Source: JBJHCA01 sp050485785 (GTDB taxonomy: Bacteria; Bacteroidota; Bacteroidia; Chitinophagales; Saprospiraceae). From it: 11,120 nucleotides of DNA. The stretch spans positions 1 to 11,120 of the forward strand of contig JBJHCA010000095.1 of assembly GCA_050485785.1 (NCBI GenBank), given 5' to 3'. The notes beneath the pieces are model-generated. The model did not search any database. It saw only the letters and a list, made by a program, of their open reading frames with translations, and was not told the DNA's origin. The translations under genes and the position numbers were made by a program. Shown here piece after piece: positions 1 through 6,434 of the stretch. How positions within the stretch are numbered: the stretch's first letter is position 1; the number at the start of each line of letters is the position of its first letter.

Positions 1-881
1 TCACTAACGTAACAGGTTCGTGAAATACACATCGTTCAATAATATTGTGAAGAATGTTTGACCGATTGTTTCTTCTGTTAAATCTATAGAAGTACTCATT
101 GAGGTACTTTTGGAGGTACTCCACAGAGCAATATGAATGTACTCCACGCAGCCAGTTTTTTAAATTTCTGATCTGTATATGCAATTGAGGCATGCTTCTG
201 CCATTGTTAGAAAGGGCTTGCCGGAAGTTTGCATATTCTTTTTCGAGTGGTTTGTATCCAGCCTACCCATCAGTAACAACTTGAGCCTCTGCGCTAATAT
301 GAAATTCAAAGATAAATTTTAAAGAGTCAGCACTAAAATCATTGATGACCTGTGCGTACGACCTGCCAACCTTGTCTCCTCTAACTTTTACTGCTATAAC
401 AACCCTGGATTTATCGCTACATTGGCTCCTCCCAGGTTTATCTTCTTCCAGGAGTGCCGATCTCAAATTCATCTACATGCACCTCTCCTGTTAAAGGGTT
501 GTTTTTGCTGCTTTCCATCGCTTCCAATACTTTTTGCCGAAACAACCAGGCAGTTTTTTGATTCACTCCAAAGCGTTCAGCTAGCCATACACTATTTGCC
601 TCTTTCTTGCTTGTTGTTATCTCATACAACATTTCAAAAGCCTTATCTATGCCAAACTTGAGTTTATGAAACAATGTATGACTGGTCACTGATTCGTCAT
701 AGCCGTATGACTTGCAACGCCTACTAATAAGCTGTTTTCCTCTTGAATATAATGTTTAATTACAGCGCCTACAATTATTGTCCTCAGACCACTTCAGTTC
801 GGCTAAATACTCCATACATGCCTTTTTACTACCAAACTTCACTTTAAAGGCCTCCCTTGATAGGCTATTTAGTGTTTTCAT
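1..881 (-). pseudogene. IS1595-family (ISXO2-like) transposase, decayed, 3' end outside window
   Basis: Reading the minus strand from an ATG at 881 gives a nearly complete IS1595-type transposase of about 293 codons. An N-terminal zinc ribbon (CRRC then CKSY) is followed by a helix-turn-helix region (WLAERFGVNQKTAWLFRQKV), then the DDE domain with the first Asp in HVDEFEIG and the second in VTDG. The C-terminal part (LHIQIRNLKNWLRGVHSY, then YFYRFNRR) is typical of the family and continues past the left edge. The gene is broken in several places: TAA at 756-758 inside the zinc ribbon, a frameshift at about 440-450 just after the first catalytic Asp motif, and TAG at 263-265 where the family has Trp in DGWAGY. 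The second CxxC also reads CxxY. No active product is possible. The family call is from recognised motifs, not from a search. Confidence 0.9.
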
Positions 882-956
882 CGCTTCTGATTTTATCTGC
901 AGAAGATATGCCTTTTTTGCTTGATAGCCAAATCAATATGCCTTAAATGGGTAGTC

Positions 957-1058
957 CTAAAATCTTTTTCTGCCAGATTTTTTTTGTGATAAAAGCTCTA
1001 ATCCAAATGCCAGTCCAAATATCACCAACATGATGAAAGCAAGCACTTTAATGATCAT
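957..1058 (-). CDS. possible 33-residue single-span membrane peptide
   Basis: An ATG at 1058 opens a 34-codon frame ending in TAG at 957-959. The peptide starts MIIKVLAFIMLVIFGLAFGL and ends ELLSQKKSGRKRF: one hydrophobic helix of about 18 residues followed by a strongly basic tail, so the C-terminus would sit in the cytoplasm under the positive-inside rule. It lies on the same strand as the transposase remnant and 75 bases upstream of its start, and could be part of the same mobile element or an unrelated remnant. There is no recognisable ribosome binding site or promoter, and I do not recognise a family. A frame this short can arise by chance in AT-rich DNA, but the clean membrane-span-plus-basic-tail layout justifies listing it. 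Confidence 0.3.
   Translation of the reverse strand: MIIKVLAFIMLVIFGLAFGLELLSQKKSGRKRF
975..988. repeat. 14-bp direct repeat, copy 1
   Basis: AGATTTTTTTTGTG is identical to the copy at 1127-1140; both are followed within a few bases by AAAAG. The run of eight T makes the repeat partly low-complexity, so it may be coincidental. Confidence 0.4.
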
Positions 1059-1126
1059 AACAATCAGATTTGTAGCAGAATAACGGATAGATTATTGGAT
1101 ATGTGATGCAAAGTGGTCCAAAAGTG

Positions 1127-1140
1127 AGATTTTTTTTGTG
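1127..1140. repeat. 14-bp direct repeat, copy 2
   Basis: This is the second identical copy of AGATTTTTTTTGTG, 152 bases downstream of the first. The two copies bracket the small membrane ORF at 957-1058 except for that ORF's last ten codons. It could be a target duplication or slippage product, or chance in T-rich DNA. Confidence 0.4.
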
Positions 1141-1247
1141 TGACAAAAGTTACAACTATTACTTAAGAACAGGGCTTAATTTTTTTTGATTTAACAAATT
1201 TGATTAATTTAGCGACCGTTTTGATTTTAAACAGGAGCAATTACCTG

Positions 1248-1262
1248 CGTTAAATGTTAACG
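1248..1262. promoter_or_regulatory. candidate operator dyad CGTTAA-ATG-TTAACG
   Basis: A perfect 6-bp inverted repeat with a 3-bp spacer ends 32 bases before the ATG of the helix-turn-helix regulator at 1295. Dyads of this size and position are usual binding sites for dimeric HTH repressors that control their own gene. No binding can be shown from sequence, and the site's link to this regulator is inference. Confidence 0.4.
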
Positions 1263-1294
1263 GATACTTATTTTAAACAACCAAAACCACTGTT

Positions 1295-2197
1295 ATGAAA
1301 AGCGAAGTTACCAAGCGCTTTGTGGCGGTGCATGACCAATTGGTAGATGGAGGTCATGTTCGCTCAACAAGGCAATTTGCGCTGGCTCTGGACTACCTTC
1401 CCCAAAGTATGGGTGAGGTTTTGAGGGGGCGTCGTGAAATCAATGTCGAAACTCTCAGGAAAGTTGTCGACAAATACAACGTGAATCCGGACTTCCTGCT
1501 CAAGGGAGAAAAACCCATGTTTCAGGGTGAAGAACTGGCACCCAAAGGATTTAAAATCCTCCCCATTACCATCGATGACCGGCAGGACCCGGTGATCCTT
1601 CATGTACCCCAACAAGCTTTTGAAATTTATTCGGGTGAAACGGTAGACGAAAAGTTCATCAAATCATTACCGTATTATTCTCTTCCCGAAATGAAGTACA
1701 AAACCGGTATTTTCAGGTCATTTGAAGTGCCTGATAATGCCATGGCTCCCTACCTCATTGCCGGTGAAACGGTTATTTGCAGCTATATGGATCCCGTCTA
1801 CTGGACTGGTAATGTGCGTGAGTCTGATGTGTACGTAGTGGTAAGCCACGATGATGTGCTCATCGGTCATATTGATGTTCATCTGAACGATCCTAACCGA
1901 CGCAGCATTACCGTAGTTCCCGATGATCCTGACTACATGGCTACTGAAGTCAGTGAGAAGAATCTTCGCGAAATCTGGCAGGTTCAGTCAAAATTGGGCC
2001 CCTTTATGCCAACGCGCAATCTCATGTCTGAGCGCAGACCGCCCAGCAAACTCAAACTTCAGAAAGAACTGGATGCAGCCAAAGAAAAAATCCAGGAACT
2101 GGAAGAAGAAGTGTTCGAGCTTAAAAAGCCACCTGCTCCTAAAAAGCGTGGTCCCAAACCGAAAAAGAAGCCGGCTGATCAGGCCAAAAAGAAATGA
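1295..2197 (+). CDS. XRE-like HTH regulator with catalytically dead S24/LexA-like domain
   Basis: A 300-residue predicted cytoplasmic DNA-binding protein. Residues about 20-75 form a helix-turn-helix of the XRE type seen in Bacteroidota (STRQFALALDY, then LRGRREINVETLRKVV, then NPDFLLKGEKPMF). Residues about 140-235 resemble the S24/LexA fold, with FEVPDNAMAPYLIAGETVI aligning to the usual GDSMxP-type motif. The catalytic Ser position is Ala149, and no Lys stands at the expected place near VVVSHDDVLIGHI, so self-cleavage is not expected; a sensing or dimerisation role is more likely. Residues about 252-277 are a heptad-like coiled coil (LKLQKELDAAKEKIQELEEE). The tail, residues 279-300, is Lys/Pro-rich with an AT-hook-like KKRGPKPKKK and could add non-specific DNA binding. 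The ATG lies just after a dyad that may be its own operator, and a strong terminator follows. Target genes are unknown. Confidence 0.85.
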   Translation: MKSEVTKRFVAVHDQLVDGGHVRSTRQFALALDYLPQSMGEVLRGRREINVETLRKVVDKYNVNPDFLLKGEKPMFQGEELAPKGFKILPITIDDRQDPVILHVPQQAFEIYSGETVDEKFIKSLPYYSLPEMKYKTGIFRSFEVPDNAMAPYLIAGETVICSYMDPVYWTGNVRESDVYVVVSHDDVLIGHIDVHLNDPNRRSITVVPDDPDYMATEVSEKNLREIWQVQSKLGPFMPTRNLMSERRPPSKLKLQKELDAAKEKIQELEEEVFELKKPPAPKKRGPKPKKKPADQAKKK

Positions 2198-2213
2198 TCA
2201 ATTGGTACTCAAT

Positions 2214-2248
2214 AAAAAGCCGGCTGCTTATGCATGCCGGCTTTTTTT
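2214..2248. terminator. bidirectional rho-independent terminator
   Basis: The hairpin has arms AAAAAGCCGGC (2214-2224) and GCCGGCTTTTTTT (2236-2248), with an 11-base loop whose TGC/GCA ends can extend the stem. The A-run on the left and T-run on the right let it work in both directions. It sits between the convergent regulator gene (ending 2197) and the SCP2-like gene (ending 2257) and probably ends both transcripts. Confidence 0.9.
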
Positions 2249-2256
2249 CATGGTGC

Positions 2257-2580
2257 CTACATTAAGCCAAATATGCCGGCATACTTCAGCAATTCGCTTG
2301 TATTGCTGATGGACAGCTTACCGGACATAACGGCCATCATGGGATTGAGGTCGCCTTTCACCACCTTTACAAAATCATCGCTTTTACTTTTTATCGTACA
2401 TTCGGGATCGCCGGATAGCCCTTCATCTACGGTGCAGGCACCATTTTCAATAACCACGGTAAAATCACCGCCTCCTTCACCTTGTAATATGAAGTGAAAT
2501 CGCGTGCGGTGGTCTTTAATATCCTCAGGATTAACTCTGGAAGGGAGTTTCATGATCAAATCTCGGGCAGTCATATACAT
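2257..2580 (-). CDS. SCP2 sterol-binding-domain family protein
   Basis: A 107-residue protein consisting only of an SCP2-like fold. The family pattern is visible: an N-terminal helix (ARDLIMKLPSRV), strands with FHFILQGEGGGDFTVVIENG and ACTVDEGLSGDPECTIKSKS, then DDFVKVVKGDLNPMMAVMSGKLSISN and a final helix LLKYAGIFGLM. SCP2 domains bind lipids or other hydrophobic ligands in a tunnel; no enzyme activity is implied, and the bacterial ligands are mostly unknown. There is no signal peptide, so it is cytoplasmic. Two Met codons compete for the start (2580 and 2574), and the first is used here. It follows the solute-binding lipoprotein gene by only 9 bases and is the last gene of the three-gene minus-strand operon, ending at the shared terminator. 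Confidence 0.85.
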   Translation of the reverse strand: MYMTARDLIMKLPSRVNPEDIKDHRTRFHFILQGEGGGDFTVVIENGACTVDEGLSGDPECTIKSKSDDFVKVVKGDLNPMMAVMSGKLSISNTSELLKYAGIFGLM

Positions 2581-2589
2581 GTAAGTTAA

Positions 2590-4224
2590 TTAACGAATGG
2601 TAACGCGGCGCAAATCTAAGTAATTAAAAGCATGGTATGGCAGTCCGCTCACGCGGTTGCTCACAAAGCGTGTAGTTTCGTCATAATACAAAAAAATCAC
2701 CGGGGCATCATCGATCACTATCCGGTTCATGGTATGGTGCATGGTAGTGCGCAGCGAATCATCGCTCGCAACGAGTGCTTTCCGGTAAAGTTCATTGTAT
2801 GCTTCTTCATTAAAACCTGTGTAATTAGGCGGCGCAGGGTTTGGTCCGTAAAAAACCGTAAGATAGGTTTCAGCATCTGGATAATCAGCTATCCAGCTGC
2901 CCCGGAATAAGCCAACTCCGCGGCGCGTCATCAACTCCCGCAAAGTAGCCGATTCCATGACTTCAATCCTGGCTCGGATGCCGATATTCTCCCATTGCCT
3001 TGCCACATAGGTAATGATGTCGAGGTAGTCGCTGTTGGTGTGCAATGTGAGCATGGGAATGCCAACTCCATTGGGGTAACCGGCTTCACGGAGCAGACGG
3101 GCAGCTTTTTCGGGGTTAAAATGATAACCCTGGTAATCTGCTCCGGCATACTCGGGTAAACCGCGGGGGATAAAGCCACGGTCTGCCGCTTTTCCGATAT
3201 TCATTCTGAAGGTCCTGAGCATCTGCTCCCGGTTGATTCCGTAATTCAATGCCTGCCTCACCTTTGGGTTGAGCATGGGATGCACACTGTCCAGTGAATG
3301 CCAGTATTCCAGTCCAAAACCAATGTATTCCATATTCAGGAAAGGGCCTTTCTGCAAATACATGGTTTGACTCAATGTTGATTGCAATTCACCGGCCGGA
3401 GTCAGTGCTTCATGTGTAAAAGTGGCATCCAGGCCGCTGATGAAATCCAGATTGCCTTGCTTTAGCTCGATAAATGCCGTATACCTGTCGCTGATAAACT
3501 GGGCTCTGATGCCGTCAAGATAAGGTAATGACTGCCCTGTATCATCAGTTTCAAAATAGTTGGAATTCCGCCTGAGCAAAAGCACTTCATTTTCCACCCA
3601 GCGAACCAGTTTAAACGGCCCGGTGCCCACGGGGTTGGCTCGGAATCGATCACCGTAATACTCTACGGCTTCATAACTCACAATAAAACAATAGGGCATG
3701 GTAAGAATTCCCAGCATTGGCCTGAAAGGCCGGTTCAGCTGCATAATAAAGGTGGTATCGTTTGGGGCCTGCAGCGCATCCGTGTCTGCAAGCCTTCCTG
3801 AAAAAACCCAGCTCCCCGGTGCGCTGAGGCCCGGATTGAGCAATCGCCTGAAACTGTACACCACATCTGAAGCCACAAACCGCCTTCCTTTACCTTCAGG
3901 GAAACAGGCATTGTCATGAAAATACACATCATCGCGCAAAATGAATGTGTAGGTAAGTCCATCATCGGAAATCTTCCAGCTTTTGGCCAGAGATGGAGTA
4001 TATTGAAGCAGCGTATCTGTGCTCAGCAGCCCGTTGTACAAATGACTTGAAGCCCATATATTGCTCTGATTGCGGGCAAAAGCGGGATCAAGACTCGAAA
4101 CAGGGGTAGTCAGATTATACCGGAAAATTTGGTGGTCGCCTTTTTGCAGCGTATCGCTGCCACAAGAAGTGATCAACAATAACAAAACAACTCCGGATAA
4201 AACACTAAAACTGGATAAACTCAT
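2590..4224 (-). CDS. family 5 ABC-type solute-binding lipoprotein (DppA/OppA-like)
   Basis: A 544-residue extracytoplasmic solute-binding protein of the peptide/nickel family (SBP family 5). The start chosen is the ATG at 4224, giving a short, clean lipoprotein signal peptide (MSLSSFSVLSG, hydrophobic VVLLLL, lipobox LITSC with acylated Cys21). A longer start at 4281 would put 19 polar residues before it. Family features include SLDPAFARNQ near the mature N-terminus, the first-lobe block SWKISDDGLTYTFILRDDVY followed by FHDNACFPEGKGRRF and SDVVYSFRRLLNP, then VGTGPFKLVRWVENE, KVRQALNYGINREQML and AARLLREAGYPNG. The length is normal for the family, with no frameshift. Members bind oligopeptides or metal complexes and hand them to an ABC permease; no permease genes are next to it, so partner and substrate are unknown. 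Its 5' end overlaps the FMN reductase gene by 20 bases, which indicates co-transcription. Confidence 0.9.
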   Translation of the reverse strand: MSLSSFSVLSGVVLLLLITSCGSDTLQKGDHQIFRYNLTTPVSSLDPAFARNQSNIWASSHLYNGLLSTDTLLQYTPSLAKSWKISDDGLTYTFILRDDVYFHDNACFPEGKGRRFVASDVVYSFRRLLNPGLSAPGSWVFSGRLADTDALQAPNDTTFIMQLNRPFRPMLGILTMPYCFIVSYEAVEYYGDRFRANPVGTGPFKLVRWVENEVLLLRRNSNYFETDDTGQSLPYLDGIRAQFISDRYTAFIELKQGNLDFISGLDATFTHEALTPAGELQSTLSQTMYLQKGPFLNMEYIGFGLEYWHSLDSVHPMLNPKVRQALNYGINREQMLRTFRMNIGKAADRGFIPRGLPEYAGADYQGYHFNPEKAARLLREAGYPNGVGIPMLTLHTNSDYLDIITYVARQWENIGIRARIEVMESATLRELMTRRGVGLFRGSWIADYPDAETYLTVFYGPNPAPPNYTGFNEEAYNELYRKALVASDDSLRTTMHHTMNRIVIDDAPVIFLYYDETTRFVSNRVSGLPYHAFNYLDLRRVTIR

Positions 4225-4756
4225 GCAGGTGCTGTTCAATAACGTTGAGGGTGGGTTGATGGATAACTCTTTGTTGTGCATCCACCAGGGTCTGTACGCG
4301 TGAAACCGGTTGCTTGTTGGGCATTACGTGAACATTCATATAGTTGAGTATGGCCGCAAAATGATCCATCCCCCGCAAATTTCCTGCCCTGCCGGAAGCA
4401 ATACCGAGCAATGCTGATTTTTTGTTGCTGAAGCCGCCGTATTGATCAAGTACACTGCAGGCATCAATAAATACTTTGAGTAGGCCGGGAAAACTACCAT
4501 TGTACTCGGGAATGACAAAATAGAACTTTTCTGCGGGAAGGATGAATTTTTGCGTGTATTCTGCAATTTGCGGATGAACCATTTCATCTTCAAACATGAG
4601 GGGGTGGCATACTGCCGGATTGAGGTGGTAGAGGTCGAGAAAATTGACCCTTTGGCCGGCTGCTTCCAGGAATTTGACTGCTACACCGGCAAACACGGCA
4701 GCATTGCTTTGTTGCCTGTTAGTACCTGAAATTACGGTAATTATCTGAGTAGACAT
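4205..4756 (-). CDS. NAD(P)H-dependent FMN reductase (flavodoxin-like fold)
   Basis: A 183-residue cytoplasmic flavoprotein of the NADPH-dependent FMN reductase family (SsuE/ChrR/YhdA-like). The FMN-phosphate loop is SGTNRQQSN at residues 10-18. The second flavin-binding loop and following helix are PEYNGSFPGLLKVFID at 83-98, and the third loop is SGRAGNLRG at 121-129. Length and layout are typical. Relatives transfer electrons from NAD(P)H through FMN to quinones, azo dyes, chromate or free flavin; the physiological acceptor cannot be read from sequence. It is the first gene of the minus-strand operon with the solute-binding lipoprotein and the SCP2 protein, and its stop lies 20 bases inside the next gene. 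The upstream 4757-4873 region is shared with the divergent UPF0173 unit, but I see no convincing minus-strand promoter in it. Confidence 0.9.
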   Translation of the reverse strand: MSTQIITVISGTNRQQSNAAVFAGVAVKFLEAAGQRVNFLDLYHLNPAVCHPLMFEDEMVHPQIAEYTQKFILPAEKFYFVIPEYNGSFPGLLKVFIDACSVLDQYGGFSNKKSALLGIASGRAGNLRGMDHFAAILNYMNVHVMPNKQPVSRVQTLVDAQQRVIHQPTLNVIEQHLHEFIQF

Positions 4757-4850
4757 GGGCTATTATAAATTACTGACCACGGCTTAAAACGACAGATCCG
4801 GCATTTGGTTTGGCGCCGGTTAAAAACATGATTCAAAGCTCAAGTCTTGT

Positions 4851-4881
4851 TTTGAGAGCTGCCTGTTAAGCCCTATCTTTG
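4851..4881 (+). promoter_or_regulatory. Bacteroidota-type promoter for the UPF0173-parAB unit
   Basis: TTTG at 4851-4854 is followed after exactly 19 bases by TATCTTTG at 4874-4881. This matches the known Bacteroidota primary-sigma promoter (-33 TTTG, -7 TAnnTTTG). Transcription would start about 5-8 bases downstream, around 4887-4890, leaving a short leader before the ATG at 4903. A short dyad, CTCAA (4839-4843) and TTGAG (4852-4856), overlaps the -33 box and could be an operator. Confidence 0.75.
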
Positions 4882-4902
4882 AACCGTAAAAATAGTTTTA
4901 TT

Positions 4903-5583
4903 ATGCAGCTTACCTACTTTGGGCATTCAACTTTTATGGTTGAAACCCTTGGAAAGAAAGTACTTTTTGACCCGTTTATCAGCCCCAATGAACTGGCTGC
5001 CCACATAGATATCAATGAAATAAAACCCGATTTTATTCTGTTGAGCCACGGACACCAGGATCATGTGGCCGATGTGGAGAGAATTGCCGCTCAATGCGAC
5101 CCGCTGATTGTTTCCTCATTTGAAGTAGTAAGCTGGTTTGAAGAAAAGGGCTTAAAAGGACACCCCCTCAACCTTGGCGGTGTGGTGAATTTTGATTTTG
5201 GAACACTGAAGTATGTGAATGCAGTACATTCCAGCGTCCTTCCCGATGGAAGTTACGGTGGCAATCCGGGTGGATTTGTGATCTGGAACAGCGAAGGTAG
5301 TTTTTACTTTTCCGGAGACACCGCATTAACCCTGGATATGCAGCTGATACCCATGACCTGCCCCAGGCTTGATTTTGCCATTCTCTGCATTGGAGACAAT
5401 TTCACCATGGGCCCCGGCGATGCTGTAATTGCCTCAGATTTTATTCAGTGTGATACGATTATTGGTGCTCATTATGATACCTTTGGCTATATCAGGATCG
5501 ACCATGAAGCAGCCGGAGAAGCTTTCAGTAAGGCCGGAAAGGTATTGTATCTGCCCACTATAGGAGAACGGGTAAAATGGTAA
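4903..5583 (+). CDS. UPF0173 metal-dependent hydrolase (metallo-beta-lactamase fold)
   Basis: A 226-residue cytoplasmic protein of the UPF0173 group of the metallo-beta-lactamase superfamily, with the group's usual length. The N-terminus MQLTYFGHSTF is typical. The metal-binding set is intact: the HxHxDH motif in SHGHQDHV (H49, H51, D53, H54), H109 in NAVHSS, D139 in FSGDT and H190 in GAHYDTFG. The group motif GGNPGGFVIW is present at 119-128. A metal-dependent hydrolase activity is expected but the substrate is not established for this group. The ATG at 4903 is preferred over a TTG at 4879 because the latter overlaps the promoter -7 box and would add eight residues that do not fit the family. 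It is the first gene of a unit with parA (31-base gap) and parB. Confidence 0.92.
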   Translation: MQLTYFGHSTFMVETLGKKVLFDPFISPNELAAHIDINEIKPDFILLSHGHQDHVADVERIAAQCDPLIVSSFEVVSWFEEKGLKGHPLNLGGVVNFDFGTLKYVNAVHSSVLPDGSYGGNPGGFVIWNSEGSFYFSGDTALTLDMQLIPMTCPRLDFAILCIGDNFTMGPGDAVIASDFIQCDTIIGAHYDTFGYIRIDHEAAGEAFSKAGKVLYLPTIGERVKW

Positions 5584-5614
5584 TTAACTCAGCAAAAAAG
5601 ACCAGCAAAGCGGT

Positions 5615-6415
5615 ATGGGAAAAGTAATAGCCATAGCAAATCAGAAAGGCGGTGTGGGAAAAACCACCACGGCTATCAATCTGGCTGCATCGCTGGCAAC
5701 CTTTGACAAAAAGATTATGCTAATAGACCTGGATCCTCAGGCCAACAGCACATCCGGCATGGGATGTAAATCCGATCCCTCGGTAAAGGGGATATACGAC
5801 TGCCTGATCAACGGCCTTGATCCTTTTGAAGCGATCGTGGAAACCGGTACACCGCAGGTCATGCTGCTTCCCTCCAACGTCAACCTTGTCGGGGCCGAAA
5901 TTGAACTGATCAATACCTGGCAGCGGGAGTTTGTATTGAAGCACGAGGTCATTCAGAAAGTTCGCGACCACTACGATTATATCATCATCGATTGTTTACC
6001 CTCTTTGGGGCTGCTTACGGTGAATGCACTGTCAGCTTCGGATTCCGTGATTGTTCCGGTGCAGTGTGAGCATTTTGCACTCGAAGGGCTCAGCAAGTTG
6101 ATGGACACCATCAGGCTGGTAAGGCAGCGTCTGAATCCCGGACTTACCATCGAAGGAATATTGTTATCCATGTTTGATATCCGGCTTCGACTGGGCAAGG
6201 AAATTGTGAAAGAAGTCCGGGATTATTTTGGTGATAAGGTTTTTAATACCATTATCCACCGCAATTCACGGATCAGTGAATCACCTACGGCCGGGGTGCC
6301 GGTGCTGCTGTATGATGCTACTTCCAAAGGCACGGTAAATTTTCTTAACCTGGCCCGGGAGTTGCTTGAAAAAAATAATGACATCCGGTTGGAAGAAATC
6401 GGAGCTGTGACGTAA
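5615..6415 (+). CDS. parA: ParA chromosome-partitioning ATPase
   Basis: A 266-residue ParA/Soj-type ATPase, the size of chromosomal (non-plasmid) ParA without an N-terminal HTH. The deviant Walker A motif is QKGGVGKTTT at residues 10-19 with the signature Lys11 and catalytic Lys16. Walker A' is LIDLDPQANS at 36-45 and Walker B is IIIDCLPS at 123-130. The C-terminal family block reads NTIIHRNSRISESPTAGVPV at 211-230. ParA dimerises with ATP on the nucleoid, and ParB stimulates its hydrolysis to move the origin region. It lies 31 bases after the UPF0173 gene and 19 bases before parB, so all three are probably co-transcribed. A small difference from many homologues is DCLPS instead of DCPPS in Walker B. 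Confidence 0.97.
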   Translation: MGKVIAIANQKGGVGKTTTAINLAASLATFDKKIMLIDLDPQANSTSGMGCKSDPSVKGIYDCLINGLDPFEAIVETGTPQVMLLPSNVNLVGAEIELINTWQREFVLKHEVIQKVRDHYDYIIIDCLPSLGLLTVNALSASDSVIVPVQCEHFALEGLSKLMDTIRLVRQRLNPGLTIEGILLSMFDIRLRLGKEIVKEVRDYFGDKVFNTIIHRNSRISESPTAGVPVLLYDATSKGTVNFLNLARELLEKNNDIRLEEIGAVT

Positions 6416-6434
6416 AGTTTTATCACCCAAGGTT

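Larger units (their letters stand above)
882..1294. other. AT-rich intergenic spacer between IS remnant and regulator gene
   Basis: This stretch of about 410 bases holds no long gene. It contains one possible small minus-strand ORF (957-1058), a 14-bp direct repeat (975-988 and 1127-1140), a sequence at 1110-1126 (AAAGTGGTCCAAAAGTG) that might belong to the right end of the insertion element, and a dyad at 1248-1262. It is clearly richer in A and T than the coding region to its right. No perfect Bacteroidota promoter (TTTG, about 19 bases, TAnnTTTG) was found; the nearest is TAATTTAG at about 1204-1211, with a TTTG only 16 bases upstream. Confidence 0.6.

Noticed and set aside
1923..2309. Plus-strand open frame overlapping the end of the regulator gene
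   Set aside because: It is a shifted-frame reading of the coiled-coil/Lys-rich tail that runs through the terminator.
4225..4281. Longer start for the solute-binding lipoprotein
   Set aside because: It would put 19 mostly polar residues before a complete lipoprotein signal and lengthen the overlap with the FMN reductase gene to 77 bases.
4765..4772. TAATTTAT on the minus strand as a promoter box for the FMN reductase operon
   Set aside because: It lies only eight bases from the start codon, lacks the final G of TAnnTTTG, and has no clear TTTG at the right distance.
4879..4902. Upstream TTG start adding eight residues to the UPF0173 protein
   Set aside because: The TTG overlaps the TATCTTTG promoter box, and the ATG at 4903 gives the family's usual N-terminus and length.
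6252..6260. DnaA-box-like TTATCCACC inside parA
   Set aside because: It is a single imperfect box within coding sequence with no cluster or AT-rich unwinding region, so it does not support a replication origin.
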